From the NCBI RefSeq assembly GCF_900411395.1, contig NZ_OXCQ01000003.1, forward strand, positions 1 through 64,000: a stretch of DNA of 64,000 nt, written 5' to 3'. Below, piece after piece: positions 29,542-42,619 of this stretch. The notes beneath the pieces were generated by a model. The model saw only the letters and a program-made list of their open reading frames with translations, did not search any database and had not been told where the DNA came from. Position numbers and translations under genes: made by a program. Within the stretch, counting starts at the first letter, position 1. Each line of letters starts with the position of its first letter. This stretch comes from Streptococcus sp. 596553. GTDB taxonomy: Bacteria > Bacillota > Bacilli > Lactobacillales > Streptococcaceae.

Positions 29542-30645
29542 CTACTCCTCTAATAGTTTTTCTACTTGTTCGATTTGTTTGGCAATTGTAAATTGTTGAA
29601 TGAATTGACTAGCCTCATCGACATCAAAGTTTGAGGCAGAAGTCATATAGTTCGTAATTGCCTGAGCTGCCTCTTGATTGCTCTCAATGATTTGTCCAAA
29701 TCTTCCTTCTTGGGATAGTTCCTCAGCACCTCCAACATCCGTAGAGACAAAAGGGATTCCAAGGCTCAAGGCCTCCACATACACCCCAGGAAAACCTTCT
29801 TGTTTAGACATAGACAAGAGGATCTTCATCTGAGACAAATACTGGTATGGATTTTTTTGATAACCAAGGAAATGCACATAGTCTTCAAGCTCATACTCTT
29901 TAACTCGTTTTTTCAGTTCCTCTTCCATATCACCAGCCCCGATAAAATAGAGATGATAGTTTTTCCCCTCTTGGTGCAATAACCGTATCACTTCCACCAC
30001 ACGGTCAGAACCCTTATTTTCCTCAATCCGTCCGATGGTACAGATACTTTGAGGAGCAATCTCGATATCGATCTTCTCTTGAGATTTTTCTAAAATAGTC
30101 TTAAAATCATATCCATTGTAGACTGTCTGTAATTTAGAAGCATAATCTGGATAGACTTCCTTGATAGAATTGCTGGTCTTTTTTGAAATTCCTACAATGG
30201 TATTCGCAGCATCCAACTGGCGTCTATGTGATTCTCTTTTGGAGCTATCCTTAAGAAATTCTTCGATACTTCCATGAATCCAAGAGATTTTCTTGACTTC
30301 TTTTCTTTTAGAGAACAACAGTGGTGGATTCATAATGGTAAAGGAAACTTCAACATCATAATCATCTTCTACAAGCAAACGACGAGTCAGTCTTGGAAAA
30401 TAAATTCTCATTCTCCACAAAAAAGCTCGTAACCATCTAGCTTGGCGATAATCTTGAAGAGATTTTAAAATGCCTACATGCTTGGGAACAGATTCGTATC
30501 CCTTGTCAAAGTGCTCCATTTCAAGAATATCAATATCATACTTTTCTGGATCCAGATTTGAAACAATGGTAGACAGAATCTTTTCTGCACCGCCTCCGAG
30601 AGAAAAAGACCACATAAAAAATAAGATTTTTTTCTTAGCCACCAT
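29542..30645 (-). CDS. Family 4 glycosyltransferase (teichoic acid)
   Basis: 367 residues from ATG 30645 (MVAKKKILFFMWSFSLGGGA) with GGGAG upstream; the long frame adds 18 residues inside licD. GT-B fold: N-terminal SLGGGAEKIL, and C-terminal ICTIGRIEENKGSDRVVEVI, SKQEGFPGVYVEALSLGIPF with the E-x7-E pattern. It overlaps licD3 by 11 bases. It transfers a sugar during teichoic-acid repeat assembly; donor unknown. Confidence 0.9.
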   Translation of the reverse strand: MVAKKKILFFMWSFSLGGGAEKILSTIVSNLDPEKYDIDILEMEHFDKGYESVPKHVGILKSLQDYRQARWLRAFLWRMRIYFPRLTRRLLVEDDYDVEVSFTIMNPPLLFSKRKEVKKISWIHGSIEEFLKDSSKRESHRRQLDAANTIVGISKKTSNSIKEVYPDYASKLQTVYNGYDFKTILEKSQEKIDIEIAPQSICTIGRIEENKGSDRVVEVIRLLHQEGKNYHLYFIGAGDMEEELKKRVKEYELEDYVHFLGYQKNPYQYLSQMKILLSMSKQEGFPGVYVEALSLGIPFVSTDVGGAEELSQEGRFGQIIESNQEAAQAITNYMTSASNFDVDEASQFIQQFTIAKQIEQVEKLLEE

Positions 30646-31480
30646 ATTCTCCCTTGTATTCTGTATAAGACTTATCCATATCAGCGATGACAGCATCATG
30701 ATGTGGTAGCTGCTTATCTGCTGGCGGAGGTGTCATGTAGTCTCCAAAAGCAGTGCTGAGATAGGCATCATATCCAACTGGAATGGGCATCTCTGTCTCT
30801 TCAAATGGCAAGAAAAGATTATCCTCAAAAGATTCGATTAGGTACTTATTTCTCATGTAACCAGGACCCGAGCATAATTCCGTGATTCCATCACTATCAG
30901 CTAGACCATACTTGGTCATTTCTTTTTCAGCTTTTTTCCAAATGCGATAACGAATAGATTTTGGAGTCAACCCCAGTAAAATACGGCTTCCCCACTTCAT
31001 AAGTGCGCCATGTTTTGCTGGAATAGTTTGCGCACAAAAAAGAGAATAAATCAAGGCCCAACGAACCTGTTTTTTCCGCTCAGCTGGATTTTTAGGATAA
31101 TAATCCAAAGGCAACACATCCAAGGCCAGACCATGTGGCAATTCTAAATCCTGCTGGTAAGGTTTGATACAGGTAGTTTCCTTGTCACGAATGGTAATAA
31201 AAAGATTGCGGTCGACAAAATCCTTGTTACTCTTTGACAAGAAATAACGTTCATCTGCATAACGAGGCCATAATTCTGCTAATTTCTCATAATCTTTACG
31301 AGGCATAAAAAAGTCTAGGTCGTCATCCCAAGGAATAAAGCCCTTGTTTCGAAGGGCACCAATAGCACCCCCTCCACAGAGGTAACAAAGTAGATCATGT
31401 TCTTTACAAAAGGCCACAAAATATTCAGCCATCTCCAGACTACGAGCCTGAATTGCTTTTAAATCAGTCATATTGTTCAT
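30635..31480 (-). CDS. licD3: LicD-family phosphotransferase
   Basis: 281 residues. The family motifs are LCYLCGGGAIGALRNKGFIP followed by WDDDLDFFMPRKDYEKL (the D-D-D-L-D block binds metal), and YFLSKSNKD with PLDYYPKNPAERK later. LicD proteins transfer phosphocholine or related phospho-groups to sugars. At this locus the pneumococcal gene is licD3, first in the tar-type operon with the glycosyltransferases and polymerase. Start ATG 31480 has a weak site; Met4 is an alternative. Confidence 0.85.
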   Translation of the reverse strand: MNNMTDLKAIQARSLEMAEYFVAFCKEHDLLCYLCGGGAIGALRNKGFIPWDDDLDFFMPRKDYEKLAELWPRYADERYFLSKSNKDFVDRNLFITIRDKETTCIKPYQQDLELPHGLALDVLPLDYYPKNPAERKKQVRWALIYSLFCAQTIPAKHGALMKWGSRILLGLTPKSIRYRIWKKAEKEMTKYGLADSDGITELCSGPGYMRNKYLIESFEDNLFLPFEETEMPIPVGYDAYLSTAFGDYMTPPPADKQLPHHDAVIADMDKSYTEYKGEYGG

Positions 31481-31603
31481 TATTCTTTCTATCGTATCGT
31501 TTCATTATACCACAAATAGGGGGTGAAAATCTATTGCAGACTGTAAAAAAATCAAAGCCTGACTGCTAGATAAATAGCTATCAAACTTTGATTTTTCTGT
31601 CTT

Positions 31604-31743
31604 ATACTATTCAAACCACGTCAGCTTCACCTTGCCGTAGGTGTAGGTAACTGACTTCGTCAGTCTTATCTACAACCTCAAAACTGTGTTTTTAGCAGCC
31701 TGCGGCTAGCTTCCTAGTTTACACTTTGATTTTCATTGAGTAT
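31604..31743 (-). repeat. BOX element, shortened boxA
   Basis: Contains AACCACGTCAGCTTCACC, CTTGCCGTAG, ACTGACTTCGTCAG and ends TTTGATTTTCATTGAGTAT. The first part of boxA is reduced: ATACTATTCAAACC replaces the normal ATACTCTTCGAAAATCTC... beginning. It stops 4 bases before the psr stop codon. Confidence 0.88.
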
Positions 31744-31747
31744 TATC

Positions 31748-33022
31748 TTATCTCAGGCCCATTTGAGCGAGCTTGGTTTGATATTTGTTTTGATCAACCA
31801 GCAAGCCCAAGCCTCCATAAACATCATAGGCATCTACCCAGTCACCCAGTTCTGGAATCGTCAATTTTTCAATACCATTTTTTGCTCCATCCAAAACAGA
31901 TAAACCGTTTGTTAGGAGGAAAGTATAGGGTGCGTTGGTTGAGGTCATAGCAAAAACCTTTCCAAGAGCTTCAGAACCAGTGAAAAGTTTAGTGGGATCT
32001 TTAATTTGCTCTAAAATTGCTGTTAAAACTTGCTGCTGTCTTTTGGTACGGCCGTAATCCGCCTCATCGTCATCACGGAAACGAGCATAATTGAGTAGGG
32101 TCGAGCCATTCATCTGCTGTTTTCCGACTTTGATGGTTTGGGTTGGAGACTCAGTCTCAGTAGCGTGTAAATCATCTCCGACTGTAGCTTCTGTTAGTGG
32201 ACGCCCATTCAATGTTGAAAATTGAGCATCAATTGTCACCCCATCAGGGAAAAGCGTGTCAATCGCTGTGGCAAAGGCCTGAAAATCGACCAAGGCGTAG
32301 TACTTAATATCCAAGTCAAAATTATCTTTCAAGACTTGGCGAACCATTTCTGCCCCTTTTTGCCCCTCTTGTTCTCCTAACTCATAGGCTACGTTTAACT
32401 TGTTATCCGTCTGTTTTCTACCGTTAATGACTTGGCTATAACCGTCTATATAAACCAAATTATCACGCATGAAGCTGACTAGCTTCATTTTCTTATCTGA
32501 GCCCCCGACATTTAATACCATAATAGAGTCCGTCCGCGTCTCAGCACTGTTTTGGCCGATTCGACCATCCGTCCCCATGATCAAAATATTAACCCCATCT
32601 CTAGTGTCCTGACCATTAAAGACTTGAACCTGTGCTGCCTTGGCATCAGCAGTTTTCTTTGCGCTAGCATCTTGGTAACCACGCAAAAACATGAATACCA
32701 TGGCTAAAGCCACACAGACCAGAAGTGAAAAAATCACCATAAAAATGCGTTTAAGACGGAGCTTCCGTCTTTTCTTTTTGGGAGGGGAAGAGAGTGCTTG
32801 TGATTTGTATTGTGAGCGACTCCGGTTTGCATAGCTTGGTAAGTCAACCTGCTCTTCTCTTTCTTGTTCCAAGCTGGAACTACTATTTACCCTAGCAAGA
32901 GTTAGCTTTTCTTGCAAATAGGCAAACTCATTTTTTTCTCTCTCATTGAGATAGTGAATATTTTTTAGCAAATAATCATAACGTAATTTTTCATGATGAC
33001 TGAGAGGATTTTCTTTACTCAT
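31748..33022 (-). CDS. psr: LytR-CpsA-Psr family protein
   Basis: 424 residues. A cytoplasmic N-terminus of about 90 residues, basic before the membrane helix (KKKRRKLRLKRIFMVIFSLL, helix about 93-112), is followed by an extracellular LCP domain: NILIMGTDGRIGQNSAETRT, DSIMVLNV, LVSFMRDNLVYI and RFRDDDEADYGRTKRQQQVL. LCP proteins attach teichoic acids or capsule to peptidoglycan. It overlaps pheA by 4 bases and ends the aromatic operon. Confidence 0.93.
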   Translation of the reverse strand: MSKENPLSHHEKLRYDYLLKNIHYLNEREKNEFAYLQEKLTLARVNSSSSLEQEREEQVDLPSYANRSRSQYKSQALSSPPKKKRRKLRLKRIFMVIFSLLVCVALAMVFMFLRGYQDASAKKTADAKAAQVQVFNGQDTRDGVNILIMGTDGRIGQNSAETRTDSIMVLNVGGSDKKMKLVSFMRDNLVYIDGYSQVINGRKQTDNKLNVAYELGEQEGQKGAEMVRQVLKDNFDLDIKYYALVDFQAFATAIDTLFPDGVTIDAQFSTLNGRPLTEATVGDDLHATETESPTQTIKVGKQQMNGSTLLNYARFRDDDEADYGRTKRQQQVLTAILEQIKDPTKLFTGSEALGKVFAMTSTNAPYTFLLTNGLSVLDGAKNGIEKLTIPELGDWVDAYDVYGGLGLLVDQNKYQTKLAQMGLR

Positions 33023-33863
33023 CTTCTCTCCTTTCCATGGTCTGATATTGGATAAATAGGATAGGCACCCAGAACTTTATACTGGATTCCGATGGCTTCT
33101 AGTTCTTTTTGGGCAAAGTGAACCAAGTCCTTATCAGTATAGTCCATATCGATAATGAAAAAGTATTCACCCAGTGCTGTCTTGAGTGGCCGACTTTCAA
33201 TTTTTGTCAGGTCAATTCCTCGCCAAGCAAAGGTCGAAAGAGCCTTGTAGAGTGCACCTGGAAGGTTGTCAGGTAAGGTCAGGGCCAAAGTCATTTTCTC
33301 AGTTTGTGCTTGCAAGGGAATAGCTGCACCTTCAGCTCCCAGAACCCAGAAACGTGTGAAATTAGCTTCCATTTCCTGAATATCCTCGGCAATCAGTTCT
33401 AAGCCATATTCTTCAGCAGAACTTCTAGGTGCAATTGCTGCAAAGGGCTGGTCTGGATGTTCGGAAATATAGCGAGCCGCATAGGCTGTACTAGCAGTCA
33501 CCTCGATTTGAGCCTCTGGATACTGTTCATCGATGAATTTCTTTCCTTGAGCCAAGGCCTGTGGATGAGAAAAAATCTTTTCAATCTTAGTATGACCCGG
33601 AACCACCATTAACTGCTGATGAATAGGCTGAACAATTTCTGCCACTGCTTGAATGCGAGCCTGATGAAAAAGGTAGTCCAAGGTTTCATGAACACTACCC
33701 TCGATAGAATTTTCAACTGGCACCACAGAATAGTCCACCAAGCCTTGCTCATAGGCCTTGATGACATCTGTAATATTGGCAAAGGCCTGCAATTCCTCAT
33801 GAGGAAAAGCTGTCTGCACAACATGGTGTGAAAATGATCCCTTGGGACCTAGATAAGCAATTT

Positions 33864-33867
<4 letters not shown>
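33019..33867 (-). CDS. pheA: Prephenate dehydratase
   Basis: 282 residues. Starts MKIAYLGPKGSFSHHVVQTA. The catalytic domain has VVPVENSIEGSVHETLDYL and the T-R-F motif NFTRFWVLG. The C-terminal ACT domain carries KIESRPLK, the Phe-binding ESRP motif, so feedback inhibition by phenylalanine is expected. There is no chorismate mutase domain. It overlaps aroK by 4 bases. Confidence 0.96.
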
Positions 33868-36046
<2,179 letters not shown>

Positions 36047-36099
36047 GATTTTCTCCTTATTTATTTCTTTTAAAATTACTAGTCACGCTCTGGTCTTTA

Positions 36100-36330
36100 T
36101 TATTGTGCAATCACTTTTATATGACCTCTTGAATGTCCATTGCTTAATTCCTTATCTGGTATATACTCTATCTTCAAAGTTCCTAAATTAGAACCTGTTT
36201 TTATTTCATTTGACATAAGATTATCAAAATAGTTATTTATCTCATCATCAGATAAGGATGATTCAATCGATTTAACAATATCATGAAATACTTCTTTCAT
36301 TGTTGGATGGTTCATTTTTTGTCTCAACAC
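36100..36330 (-). CDS. Hypothetical protein, 76 aa; may be the C-terminal part of a split gene
   Basis: The frame opens at GTG 36330, with ATG alternatives at 36315 (MNHPTMKEVFHDI) and 36300. The product is acidic and ends in a strand-rich LGTLKIEYIPDKELSNGHSR GHIKVIAQ segment (last residue block). There is no clear ribosome site, and the first 50 bases overlap the 51-aa ORF in another frame. It could be an independent coupled gene or the rest of a gene broken by a frameshift. Confidence 0.45.
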   Translation of the reverse strand: MLRQKMNHPTMKEVFHDIVKSIESSLSDDEINNYFDNLMSNEIKTGSNLGTLKIEYIPDKELSNGHSRGHIKVIAQ

Positions 36331-36436
36331 TAGCTTCTGAAGTAGTTTTCACATCTTTTTTAACAGCGTAAGCTCTAAGTAAGATAAAAGAAATAAAGAT
36401 AATACCAAATATGAATCTAGGCTCTATTTTAGGCAT
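36281..36436 (-). CDS. Small membrane protein, 51 aa; may be the N-terminal part of a split gene
   Basis: ATG 36436 has a strong AGGAG site 6 bases upstream. The product has one membrane helix (residues about 7-24, RFIFGIIFISFILLRAYAV) and a polar tail, VKTTSEASVETKNEPSNNER. It lies between tyrA and the YlbF gene. The stop at 36281 falls 50 bases inside the next ORF, whose protein lacks an N-terminal anchor. This suggests that both once formed a single membrane-anchored protein. Confidence 0.5.
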   Translation of the reverse strand: MPKIEPRFIFGIIFISFILLRAYAVKKDVKTTSEASVETKNEPSNNERSIS

Positions 36437-36446
36437 ATTTTTCTCC

Positions 36447-37550
36447 TTATTTGACAACGACTGTGTAGTCGGTATTTTCTGTTATTAGATGCTCAGCTCT
36501 TTCCAAGTCTTGAGCATTTTTAAATGAAATTTGTAGAATCCCGTGAATATCCTCACGGTTTTCCTCGTTGATATGAATATTGACCAAGGAAGTTCCACGT
36601 AGTAGTTCCAAAATCCTCAAGATGACATCTTCTTCATCGGGAACGTCGACATAGAGGTCGTAAGAACTATCCACACCACCACGCTTATGAATTTCCATGG
36701 CCTGACGTTGCTCACGCGCTTGGTTGAAAAAGTTCCAGATTTGGTTTTCATCACCCTTACTGATAGCTTGTCCAATCTCGTCCAAACGCTCCTTGAAATC
36801 CCCAATTCTATCTAAAATTGTTTCACGATTGGACAAGAGAATGGAGGTCCACATACCTGGCTCGCTTTCCGCAATTCGGGTCATATCTCGAAAACCACCG
36901 GCAGCAAAACGCCTTGCCATCTCATGTTCTTGAGCATAGACCACGGTCTGTTCCATGAGACTAGAAGCCAGAATATGAGGAAAATGGCTAATCTGAGAAG
37001 TGACTCGATCGTGCTCCTTGGCATCAATCTCGATAAAACGAGCATGAAGACCTGAAAGTAAGTCCTTCATTTCCTCAAGTGTGTCAGGACTTGTCAGCCT
37101 CGAAGGTGTAAAGATATAATAGGCATTTTCAAAAAGATTGACATCCGCAGAAGCAGCCCCTGTCTTGTGACTACCAGCCATGGGATGGGCCCCGACAAAG
37201 CGAACAGGCTTACCAGCTAAATAGTTCTCCGCCGCATCTACAATGGCTGACTTGGTCGAACCAGCATCTGAGATAATCACGCCTTCTTTTAAGTCCAAGT
37301 TGGCCAACTCCTTAATGAAAGCAATGGTTTGCTTGATTGGCAAGCTGAGAATGATGATATCTGCCAAAGGAGCAAAACTAGCAAAATCATCCGTTGCACG
37401 GTCAATCATGCCTTCTTTCAAGGCAATATCTCTCGAAGCTTGACTGCGATTATAACCTAAAATTTCATAATCTGGATGATCGCGTTTGATACCAAGGGCC
37501 ATCGAGGCACCAATCAATCCAAGGCCCGCGATATAGACTGTTTTTGCCAT
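36447..37550 (-). CDS. tyrA: Prephenate dehydrogenase
   Basis: 367 residues. NAD-binding VYIAGLGLIGASMALGI at the N-terminus; FVGAHPMAGSHKTGAASADV and SQISHFPHILASSLM are the catalytic blocks of TyrA. A C-terminal ACT domain (about 295-367, with DVPDEEDVILRILELLRGTS) suggests tyrosine feedback. It makes 4-hydroxyphenylpyruvate in tyrosine synthesis. It follows aroC by 9 bases. Confidence 0.95.
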   Translation of the reverse strand: MAKTVYIAGLGLIGASMALGIKRDHPDYEILGYNRSQASRDIALKEGMIDRATDDFASFAPLADIIILSLPIKQTIAFIKELANLDLKEGVIISDAGSTKSAIVDAAENYLAGKPVRFVGAHPMAGSHKTGAASADVNLFENAYYIFTPSRLTSPDTLEEMKDLLSGLHARFIEIDAKEHDRVTSQISHFPHILASSLMEQTVVYAQEHEMARRFAAGGFRDMTRIAESEPGMWTSILLSNRETILDRIGDFKERLDEIGQAISKGDENQIWNFFNQAREQRQAMEIHKRGGVDSSYDLYVDVPDEEDVILRILELLRGTSLVNIHINEENREDIHGILQISFKNAQDLERAEHLITENTDYTVVVK

Positions 37551-37559
37551 AGAAACTCC

Positions 37560-38726
37560 TTAATAGTTCTTTGTATAGTCTCGGTGCTTGACCACTGCTT
37601 CTTTTAATTCCTCTAGATTGTCTGATGAGAATTTTTCGAGGATTTCTTGTGCTAAAACCGTTGCCACAACAGCTTCCATAACTACACCTGCAGCTGGAAG
37701 AGCAGTCGGATCACTTCTCTCCACAGTTGCCTTGTAGGGTTCATGGGTTTCGATATCCACACTCATGAGTGGTTTGTAGAGAGTAGGAATGGGCTTCATG
37801 ACGCCACGAACAACAATCGGTTGCCCATTAGTCATACCGCCTTCAAAGCCACCTAGATTGTTTGTACGGCGAGTATAGCCGTCTTCTTTAGACCAGAGAA
37901 TTTCATCCATGACCTGGCTTCCTTTACAATAACCAGCCTCAAATCCAAGACCAAATTCTACCCCTTTAAAGGCATTTATAGAGACAACAGCTTGGGCTAA
38001 TCGTGCATCCAATTTTCTGTCCCATTGGACATAGGAACCAAGACCAACTGGAACACCTCCAACGACTGTCTCCACAACCCCACCGATGGTATCACCGTCA
38101 CGTTTGATTTGGTCAATATAATCCTTGATTTCCTGTTCTCTTTCTTGGTTGACAATAGAAACGTCAGACTGGGCAGCTCTTTCCTTAATCTCAGCGACTG
38201 TTAGATTTTCAGGAACATCGATTTCCTTGCCACCAAAGACTACGACATGGTTGGCAATCTCCATATCCAGCTCAGCCAAGAGGCGTTTGGCTACTGCCCC
38301 AACTGCCACCCGCATGGTGGTTTCACGGGCAGATGAACGTTCCAAGGAATTACGCAAATCGTCAAAACGGTACTTGATGCCCCCTACCAAGTCGGCGTGA
38401 CCAGGACGAGGATGGGTGATTTTTCGTTTGCTTTTAAGGCGGTCTTCAATGTCCTCCGCAGACATGATATCCAGCCATTTTTGGTGGTCTTTATTGATGA
38501 CATCCATGGTAATAGGAGCCCCTGTCGTCTTCCCATGGCGAACACCCGAAGTAAAGACAACTTGGTCGCTCTCAATCTTCATACGACCACCGCGGCCGTA
38601 GCCACCCTGACGACGTTTAAGGTCCTCATTGATATCCTCAGCTGTCAAAGGAAGTCCAGCTGGAATTCCCTCAATAATAGCCGTCAGACGGGGGCCGTGT
38701 GATTCTCCTGCAGTTAAATATCTCAT
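37560..38726 (-). CDS. aroC: Chorismate synthase
   Basis: 388 residues. [20 protein letters not shown] and [12 protein letters not shown] at the N-terminus, [13 protein letters not shown] and [18 protein letters not shown] in the middle, and a C-terminal [16 protein letters not shown] block are all diagnostic. It uses reduced FMN to convert EPSP to chorismate. It is in the operon between aroB and tyrA. Confidence 0.97.
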   Translation of the reverse strand: MRYLTAGESHGPRLTAIIEGIPAGLPLTAEDINEDLKRRQGGYGRGGRMKIESDQVVFTSGVRHGKTTGAPITMDVINKDHQKWLDIMSAEDIEDRLKSKRKITHPRPGHADLVGGIKYRFDDLRNSLERSSARETTMRVAVGAVAKRLLAELDMEIANHVVVFGGKEIDVPENLTVAEIKERAAQSDVSIVNQEREQEIKDYIDQIKRDGDTIGGVVETVVGGVPVGLGSYVQWDRKLDARLAQAVVSINAFKGVEFGLGFEAGYCKGSQVMDEILWSKEDGYTRRTNNLGGFEGGMTNGQPIVVRGVMKPIPTLYKPLMSVDIETHEPYKATVERSDPTALPAAGVVMEAVVATVLAQEILEKFSSDNLEELKEAVVKHRDYTKNY

Positions 38727-38735
38727 ACGTTCTCC

Positions 38736-39803
38736 TTATTTTACCAAGTAGTCTTTCATCTCTTCCAGAGAAACTGGGTGGATGGTTGCAGAACCAAGCT
38801 CTGGCACCAAGACCAATTTCAAGGTATTGCCACGCGCCTTCTTATCATGAGTCAAAGCCTGATAAAGCTTGTCAACATCCCAGTTTTCATAGTCAACAGG
38901 CAAGCCAAATTTCTGACACATATCTGTAATGGACTGAGTTATGCCAGCTGGCATAAGGCCTTTTTCCTCAGCTACCTTGGAAATCTGAACCATGCCCATG
39001 GCCACAGCTTCACCATGCATGACCTTGCCATATCCGGCCGTCGCTTCAATGGCGTGACCAATGGTGTGGCCAAAATTGAGGTAAAGACGAACACCATTGT
39101 CCAACTCATCCTCAACTACCATCTTGCGCTTAACCTGACAAGAATGTTCAATCAAGGTCTCTGCATATTCCAGTATGCTCTCAACAGAACCATCCAGCTC
39201 CGTCAAGAGAGCCCAAAGTTCTGGATCCTCAATCAAGCCATACTTGATAACTTCACCCATTCCTTCAATCAACTCTCTTTTTCCGAGGGTTTCAAGAACA
39301 AGTGGGTCAATCAGAACCCCATCTGGCTGGGCAAAGGTACCCACCATATTTTTAGCAAATGGAGTATTGACGCCCGTCTTTCCACCGATTGAAGAATCCA
39401 CCTGGGCAGTCAAACTAGTCGGAATCTGAACAAAGTGAATGCCCCGCATATAGGTAGAGGCTACAAAACCAGCCAAGTCCCCAACGACACCGCCACCAAG
39501 AGCCACGATTCCATCGCTACGAGTCAGACCTTGCTTGACTAAAAATTCATAGACTTTCTGGACAGTGGTTAAATTCTTTCTTTCTTCCCCTTCTAAAAAG
39601 TCAAAAACTGCTACCTGAAAACCAGCATCTTCTAGGCTGAGCTTGACCTTCTCTGCATAAAGAGAAGCTACATGGTTGTCTGTCACAATGACTACCTTTT
39701 GTGGTTGCCAGAGTTCTCGCAACCATTGACCAGCCTGAGCCAGACAACCTTTTTCAATCTGAATATCATAAGGATGATGAGGAATATCGATTCTGATTTT
39801 CAT
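38736..39803 (-). CDS. aroB: 3-dehydroquinate synthase
   Basis: 355 residues. [19 protein letters not shown] binds [26 protein letters not shown], and zinc ligands in [16 protein letters not shown] and [10 protein letters not shown] are visible. It converts DAHP to 3-dehydroquinate. It lies 18 bases after aroE. Confidence 0.97.
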   Translation of the reverse strand: MKIRIDIPHHPYDIQIEKGCLAQAGQWLRELWQPQKVVIVTDNHVASLYAEKVKLSLEDAGFQVAVFDFLEGEERKNLTTVQKVYEFLVKQGLTRSDGIVALGGGVVGDLAGFVASTYMRGIHFVQIPTSLTAQVDSSIGGKTGVNTPFAKNMVGTFAQPDGVLIDPLVLETLGKRELIEGMGEVIKYGLIEDPELWALLTELDGSVESILEYAETLIEHSCQVKRKMVVEDELDNGVRLYLNFGHTIGHAIEATAGYGKVMHGEAVAMGMVQISKVAEEKGLMPAGITQSITDMCQKFGLPVDYENWDVDKLYQALTHDKKARGNTLKLVLVPELGSATIHPVSLEEMKDYLVK

Positions 39804-39821
39804 AGGAGAATCTCCTTTTCT

Positions 39822-40676
39822 TTATTGGTATTTTTCTGTTAAAGACTGCCAAATTTCTTCTGTCGGCATTTCCTTGCCTGTCCACAGTTGAAAAGCTTCT
39901 GCAGCTTGATAGAGCAACATTCCCAGACCATTGACGGCTGAATTACCCTGACTTCTGGCCCATTTCAAAAATGGTGTTTCAAAGGGTTGGTAAATGATAT
40001 CTGCCACCAAGATGGTTTCTGGCAAATTGATGCTTTCAGGAACTGGGGATGATTGACCATCCATGCCCACACTAGTGGCATTAACCAGTAAATCCGACTC
40101 GGCAATCCTTTCTTGCAGTTCAGAAACATCTTCTAAAGCATACAAGTCCACTTTAAAGCCTGTTTTCTCCTGTAACTTGTCTAGGTAAGGTCTTGTTTTT
40201 TCCATAGAAACTGAACGAGCAAAGACTGAAATCTGACTGACGCCGTCCAAAATAGCTTGCGCCAAAATGGACTTGGCCGCACCACCTGCACCCAGCAGGA
40301 TCATCTTCTTACCTGTAATTGTAAAAGAAGGCAAGCTCTTAAAAAATCCCTTGCCATCTGTATTATATCCAATTAAATTGCCATTCTCATTGACAACCGT
40401 ATTGACCGCACCAATCAAGCGCGCTTCGTCACTCAGCTCATCCAAATATGGAATCACTTGCTCCTTATAGGGCATGGACAGGTTGACGCCAAACATCTGG
40501 TAGCGACGAATATTAGCCACTGTTTCTGCCAAGTCACCCGCTTCAATCTCCCAAGCCACGTAAGCACCGTTGGTAGCTGTCGCCTCAAAGGCCCTATTGT
40601 GGATAAAAGGCGAAATAGAATGCTTAATAGGATTGGCAACAACGGCAGCTAAACGTGTATAGCCATCAAGCTTCAT
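39822..40676 (-). CDS. aroE: Shikimate dehydrogenase
   Basis: 284 residues. [13 protein letters not shown] (shikimate binding), [16 protein letters not shown] with the catalytic Lys, [20 protein letters not shown] and the NADP loop [12 protein letters not shown] are present. NATSVGM is the conserved block of the cofactor domain. It reduces 3-dehydroshikimate to shikimate; overlaps aroD by 11 bases. Confidence 0.96.
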   Translation of the reverse strand: MKLDGYTRLAAVVANPIKHSISPFIHNRAFEATATNGAYVAWEIEAGDLAETVANIRRYQMFGVNLSMPYKEQVIPYLDELSDEARLIGAVNTVVNENGNLIGYNTDGKGFFKSLPSFTITGKKMILLGAGGAAKSILAQAILDGVSQISVFARSVSMEKTRPYLDKLQEKTGFKVDLYALEDVSELQERIAESDLLVNATSVGMDGQSSPVPESINLPETILVADIIYQPFETPFLKWARSQGNSAVNGLGMLLYQAAEAFQLWTGKEMPTEEIWQSLTEKYQ

Positions 40677-41343
40677 CCAAAATCTCCCTGATTTTTTTCA
40701 TGTTAGCTAGGGAAATCTGACCAGGAGCACTAGCCTCATCTAGACTAGCAAAGGACCAGCTAGAACCAGTCACATCCGCAGTGATACGAGAAACCTTGCC
40801 CACCTTGCCCATAGAAATGGTCACATATTCCTGTTCAGGATTGAGTGTTTTAAAGCCTCGTGTATAGTTCATCAAGTCTAAGACATCTTGCTCCGTGTGG
40901 GCCATCACCGCAACCTTGACAAGTTTTGGATTTAGGCTCGTCAACTCTGATAAAATTTCCATCATATTTTCAGGTGTTTCTTGGAAATTGTGGTAACTCA
41001 AAATGAGATTTGGGAAGTCCAGCATTTCCTCAAAAACATCCTTGTAGCTGTAGTACTCAAAATCAATATAGTCTGGTTGATAGAGTTGCGCCACTTCCTT
41101 GATTAGATGGATATATTCTTCTGGAGAAAGGTCGATTTCTCCCCCTTCAGAGCGAGTTCGCAATGTGAAAACCAACTCACGGCCTGCGAATTTTTCAAAA
41201 ATAGCTGGAGCCACCTGCAAAATTGCTTCCTTAGGCAGATAGTCGGCACGCCATTCAATGATGTCGGCATCCAGATACCTCGTGGCATCCAGAGCCTGGG
41301 CCTCCTCTAAACTTCTTGGCATTACTGAAACGATTAATTTCAT
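40666..41343 (-). CDS. aroD: 3-dehydroquinate dehydratase, type I
   Basis: 225 residues. The TIM-barrel type I enzyme is recognised by [44 protein letters not shown] with the catalytic His, [14 protein letters not shown] with the Schiff-base Lys, and [12 protein letters not shown]. It is overlapped on both sides and may be co-expressed with the methyltransferase gene upstream. Confidence 0.96.
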   Translation of the reverse strand: MKLIVSVMPRSLEEAQALDATRYLDADIIEWRADYLPKEAILQVAPAIFEKFAGRELVFTLRTRSEGGEIDLSPEEYIHLIKEVAQLYQPDYIDFEYYSYKDVFEEMLDFPNLILSYHNFQETPENMMEILSELTSLNPKLVKVAVMAHTEQDVLDLMNYTRGFKTLNPEQEYVTISMGKVGKVSRITADVTGSSWSFASLDEASAPGQISLANMKKIREILDEA

Positions 41344-42503
41344 TTACTAACCTTCATACTAATCACCTTGAGGTAATTACTACTTTCATCTTTTTTATTA
41401 TAGGCGAAATCTGCTGGAAGACCGTATTTGTTTAAAATCTGGTAACTTCTTCCTGCAAAGCCTTTATCAATTTGTTCTGTAAATTTCTGGCGGGATACAT
41501 TGGCAGCATTGGTACTGGCAATGATAATCCCTCCCGGATTTAAAATCTCCAGACTCTGGGAAATCAACTTGTGATAATCCTTGGCCACAGAGAAGGTCTG
41601 TTTTTTGTTCCGAGCAAAGCTAGGCGGATCTAGGACAATCACATCGTAAGTCAAGCCTTTTCGCTTAGCATACTTGAAATACTCAAAGACATCCATGACT
41701 ATAAAACGATGGTCGTCGGTGCTGATTCCATTTGCCTGAAAATGCGCTTGAGACAATTCTCGTGAACGCTTGGCTAGGTCAACAGAAATTGTCTGACTTG
41801 TTCCTCCCATGGCCGCAGCTACTGAAAAGGCTGCTGTATAAGAAAACATGTTGAGCAAGGATTTACCCATAGCCAACCCATCAACTAGACTACCACGAAT
41901 CTCATGCTGGTCTAGGAAAATCCCTGTCATCAAGCCATCATTCATAAAGACTTGATACAGGACACCATTTTCCAAAACAGTGAAAAATTTAGGTGCTTCT
42001 TGACCATAAACATGGGCTGATTCATAGTCCAAACCCTTAAAGCGTATCTTCTCATAGGCCCCTAAGACCTCAGGAAAAACCTGTCTAAAGGCTTCTGAGA
42101 TGGTCTGACGAATCTGATAAACATAAGAGTTATACCAAGAAAAGACAGCATAGTCGCCATAAAGGTCCACTGTCAGACCGCCAAAGCCATCTCCCTCTTG
42201 GTTAAAGAGACGAAAGGCAGTTGTCAATTCGTCTTGATAGTAGGCACTTCTCTTTTCTTTAGCTTGTCTAAACAGCGTTTCAAAGAAAGCTTGATTGAAG
42301 GCCACCTTGTCCTTACTAACAAACCAGCCCAAGCCCTTGTTTTGCTGCGAAAGGTAGGCAGTTCCAAGAAAGGTTCCTTCCTGACTCTGCACTTCTACTT
42401 CCTGATCCTTAAGATTGACATTCTCAAGATCACTGGCTTCTAGTAAAACTAGCCCCTTAGCGAGCTTCTTTTCAACCCTTTTGCTGACTCTTATTCTATT
42501 CAT
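41340..42503 (-). CDS. Class I SAM-dependent rRNA methyltransferase (RlmI-like)
   Basis: 387 residues from ATG 42503 ([20 protein letters not shown]), three codons into the open frame. The N-terminal PUA-like domain is followed by a linker and a Rossmann methyltransferase: [20 protein letters not shown] (SAM loop), [15 protein letters not shown] and the catalytic [11 protein letters not shown]. This is the 23S rRNA (cytosine-C5) RlmI/RlmK class. It overlaps aroD by 4 bases and heads the aromatic operon. Confidence 0.88.
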   Translation of the reverse strand: MNRIRVSKRVEKKLAKGLVLLEASDLENVNLKDQEVEVQSQEGTFLGTAYLSQQNKGLGWFVSKDKVAFNQAFFETLFRQAKEKRSAYYQDELTTAFRLFNQEGDGFGGLTVDLYGDYAVFSWYNSYVYQIRQTISEAFRQVFPEVLGAYEKIRFKGLDYESAHVYGQEAPKFFTVLENGVLYQVFMNDGLMTGIFLDQHEIRGSLVDGLAMGKSLLNMFSYTAAFSVAAAMGGTSQTISVDLAKRSRELSQAHFQANGISTDDHRFIVMDVFEYFKYAKRKGLTYDVIVLDPPSFARNKKQTFSVAKDYHKLISQSLEILNPGGIIIASTNAANVSRQKFTEQIDKGFAGRSYQILNKYGLPADFAYNKKDESSNYLKVISMKVSK

Positions 42504-42560
42504 AACTACCATTATATCAAACTTTTAGACAATTCTCAAAAAAGAAACTACCCTTGCTTT

Positions 42561-42589
42561 TTTACTCTTCTTTTAAAAAATGGTATACT
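42561..42589 (+). promoter_or_regulatory. Promoter of the LtaS-type gene
   Basis: TTTACT (42561-42566), 17-base spacer, TGGTATACT with the -10 at 42584-42589 (extended). It lies inside the longer open frame and thereby supports the GTG start at 42620. Confidence 0.55.
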
Positions 42590-42619
42590 AATACTAATAA
42601 AAAATTAGGAAGTAAATGT

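Noticed and set aside
42554-42619. N-terminal extension of the LtaS-type protein from a TTG
   Set aside because: The -10 promoter element lies inside it, so that TTG would not be on the transcript.
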